Source of the DNA: Alphaproteobacteria bacterium
GTDB taxonomy: Bacteria; Pseudomonadota; Alphaproteobacteria; RF32; CAG-239
Length of the DNA stretch: 6,754 bases
Direction: 5' to 3'
NCBI GenBank assembly: GCA_003542415.1
Contig: DPKR01000012.1
Span: 1-6,754 of the forward strand
Shown: positions 6,587-6,754 of the stretch, in pieces
How the letters are laid out: each line of letters begins with the position of its first letter
Numbering within the stretch: position 1 is the stretch's first letter
Made by a program: the position numbers and the translations under genes
The notes under the pieces: model-generated
Told to the model about the DNA's origin: nothing
Database searches by the model: none
What the model saw: the letters and a program-made list of their open reading frames with translations, nothing else

Positions 6587-6620
6587 ACCCCATCGATAAC
6601 TGGTGGGGTTTTCTTTTTTT
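6587..6620 (+). terminator. Intrinsic terminator of dnaA
   Basis: ACCCCA (6587-6592) pairs with TGGGGT (6604-6609); the stem extends inward by T-G, C-G and G-T pairs to nine pairs, leaving a five-base ATAAC loop. A T-rich tail TTTTCTTTTTTT (6609-6620) follows. It lies 30 nt after the dnaA stop and separates dnaA from the tRNA gene. Confidence 0.9.
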
Positions 6621-6641
6621 ATTAAAAAGATTATTTTTTTC

Positions 6642-6670
6642 TTGACAATAAATGTGAACTTCGTTATTTA
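6642..6670 (+). promoter_or_regulatory. Promoter of the tRNA-Met gene
   Basis: A perfect -35 TTGACA (6642-6647) is followed after 17 nt by TATTTA (6665-6670), a partial -10. Transcription would begin near 6677, about 9 nt before the mature tRNA 5' end at 6686. The position directly before the tRNA supports the call despite the weak -10. Confidence 0.65.
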
Positions 6671-6685
6671 TGTTGCAAGATTTAT

Positions 6686-6754
6686 GGCGGAGTAGCTCAG
6701 TTGGTTAGAGCAGCGGAATCATAATCCGCGTGTCGAGGGTTCGAGTCCCCCCTC
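6686..6754 (+). tRNA. tRNA-Met(CAT), elongator type, truncated by the window end
   Basis: Sixty-nine bases of a tRNA are present. The acceptor 5' strand GGCGGAG (6686-6692) begins to pair with CTC at 6752-6754, and about four acceptor bases plus the discriminator lie beyond the window. The D arm is GCTC/GAGC, and the anticodon stem GCGGA/TCCGC (6713-6717/6725-6729) encloses ATCATAA with anticodon CAT at 6720-6722. The T arm GAGGG/CCCCC has an apparent A-C mismatch (6736 with 6750) and loop TTCGAGT. The paired acceptor end argues against initiator tRNA. The body resembles alphaproteobacterial elongator tRNA-Met; tRNA-Ile2, whose CAT is modified to lysidine, is less likely but not excluded. Confidence 0.93.

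Noticed and set aside
1..6754. Mobile element, CRISPR array, toxin-antitoxin or defence system
   Set aside because: No transposase, integrase, spaced direct repeats, terminal inverted repeats or toxin-like pairs were seen; genes and spacing are those of an ordinary chromosomal housekeeping region.

Overview
The window is AT-rich (roughly 40% G+C by eye, lower between genes) and looks like chromosomal DNA of a low-GC alphaproteobacterium. The support is the adjacent rpsT-dnaA pair, a zinc-motif J-domain protein of a type I associate with alphaproteobacteria, an alphaproteobacterial-type elongator tRNA-Met(CAT), and two perfect TTAA-N7-TTAA (CtrA-type) boxes plus clustered GANTC (CcrM-type) sites in front of dnaA. 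The group is inferred; the genus cannot be read from this sequence.

Layout: mfd (47-3526, +) encodes the transcription-repair coupling factor and is followed after 10 nt by a 135-residue protein I do not recognise (3537-3944, +). A J-domain protein (3941-4486, -) converges on that gene, and the two share a four-base TTAA in which both stop codons lie. A 141-nt divergent region separates the J-protein gene from rpsT (4628-4888, +, ribosomal protein S20), which has a good sigma70-like promoter. A long hairpin terminator follows rpsT. The 249-nt rpsT-dnaA gap holds that terminator, three GAATCG sites within 26 bp, a TATAAA box flanked by two CtrA-type boxes, and the dnaA Shine-Dalgarno. dnaA (5138-6556, +) is complete and ends in an intrinsic terminator. 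A promoter and a tRNA-Met(CAT) gene, cut by the window end, close the sequence.

Functionally this is mostly housekeeping: transcription-coupled repair (Mfd), translation (S20, tRNA-Met), protein folding (J-protein, probably with DnaK) and replication initiation (DnaA). I see no mobile element, CRISPR array, phage gene or defence cassette. The most interesting signals are regulatory: the CtrA-type and GANTC architecture before dnaA, and a strong strand bias of the pentamer GAATC (21 on the + strand against 1 GATTC by hand count) that does not follow gene orientation. The unrecognised gene behind mfd is the only gene here with no assignable role.
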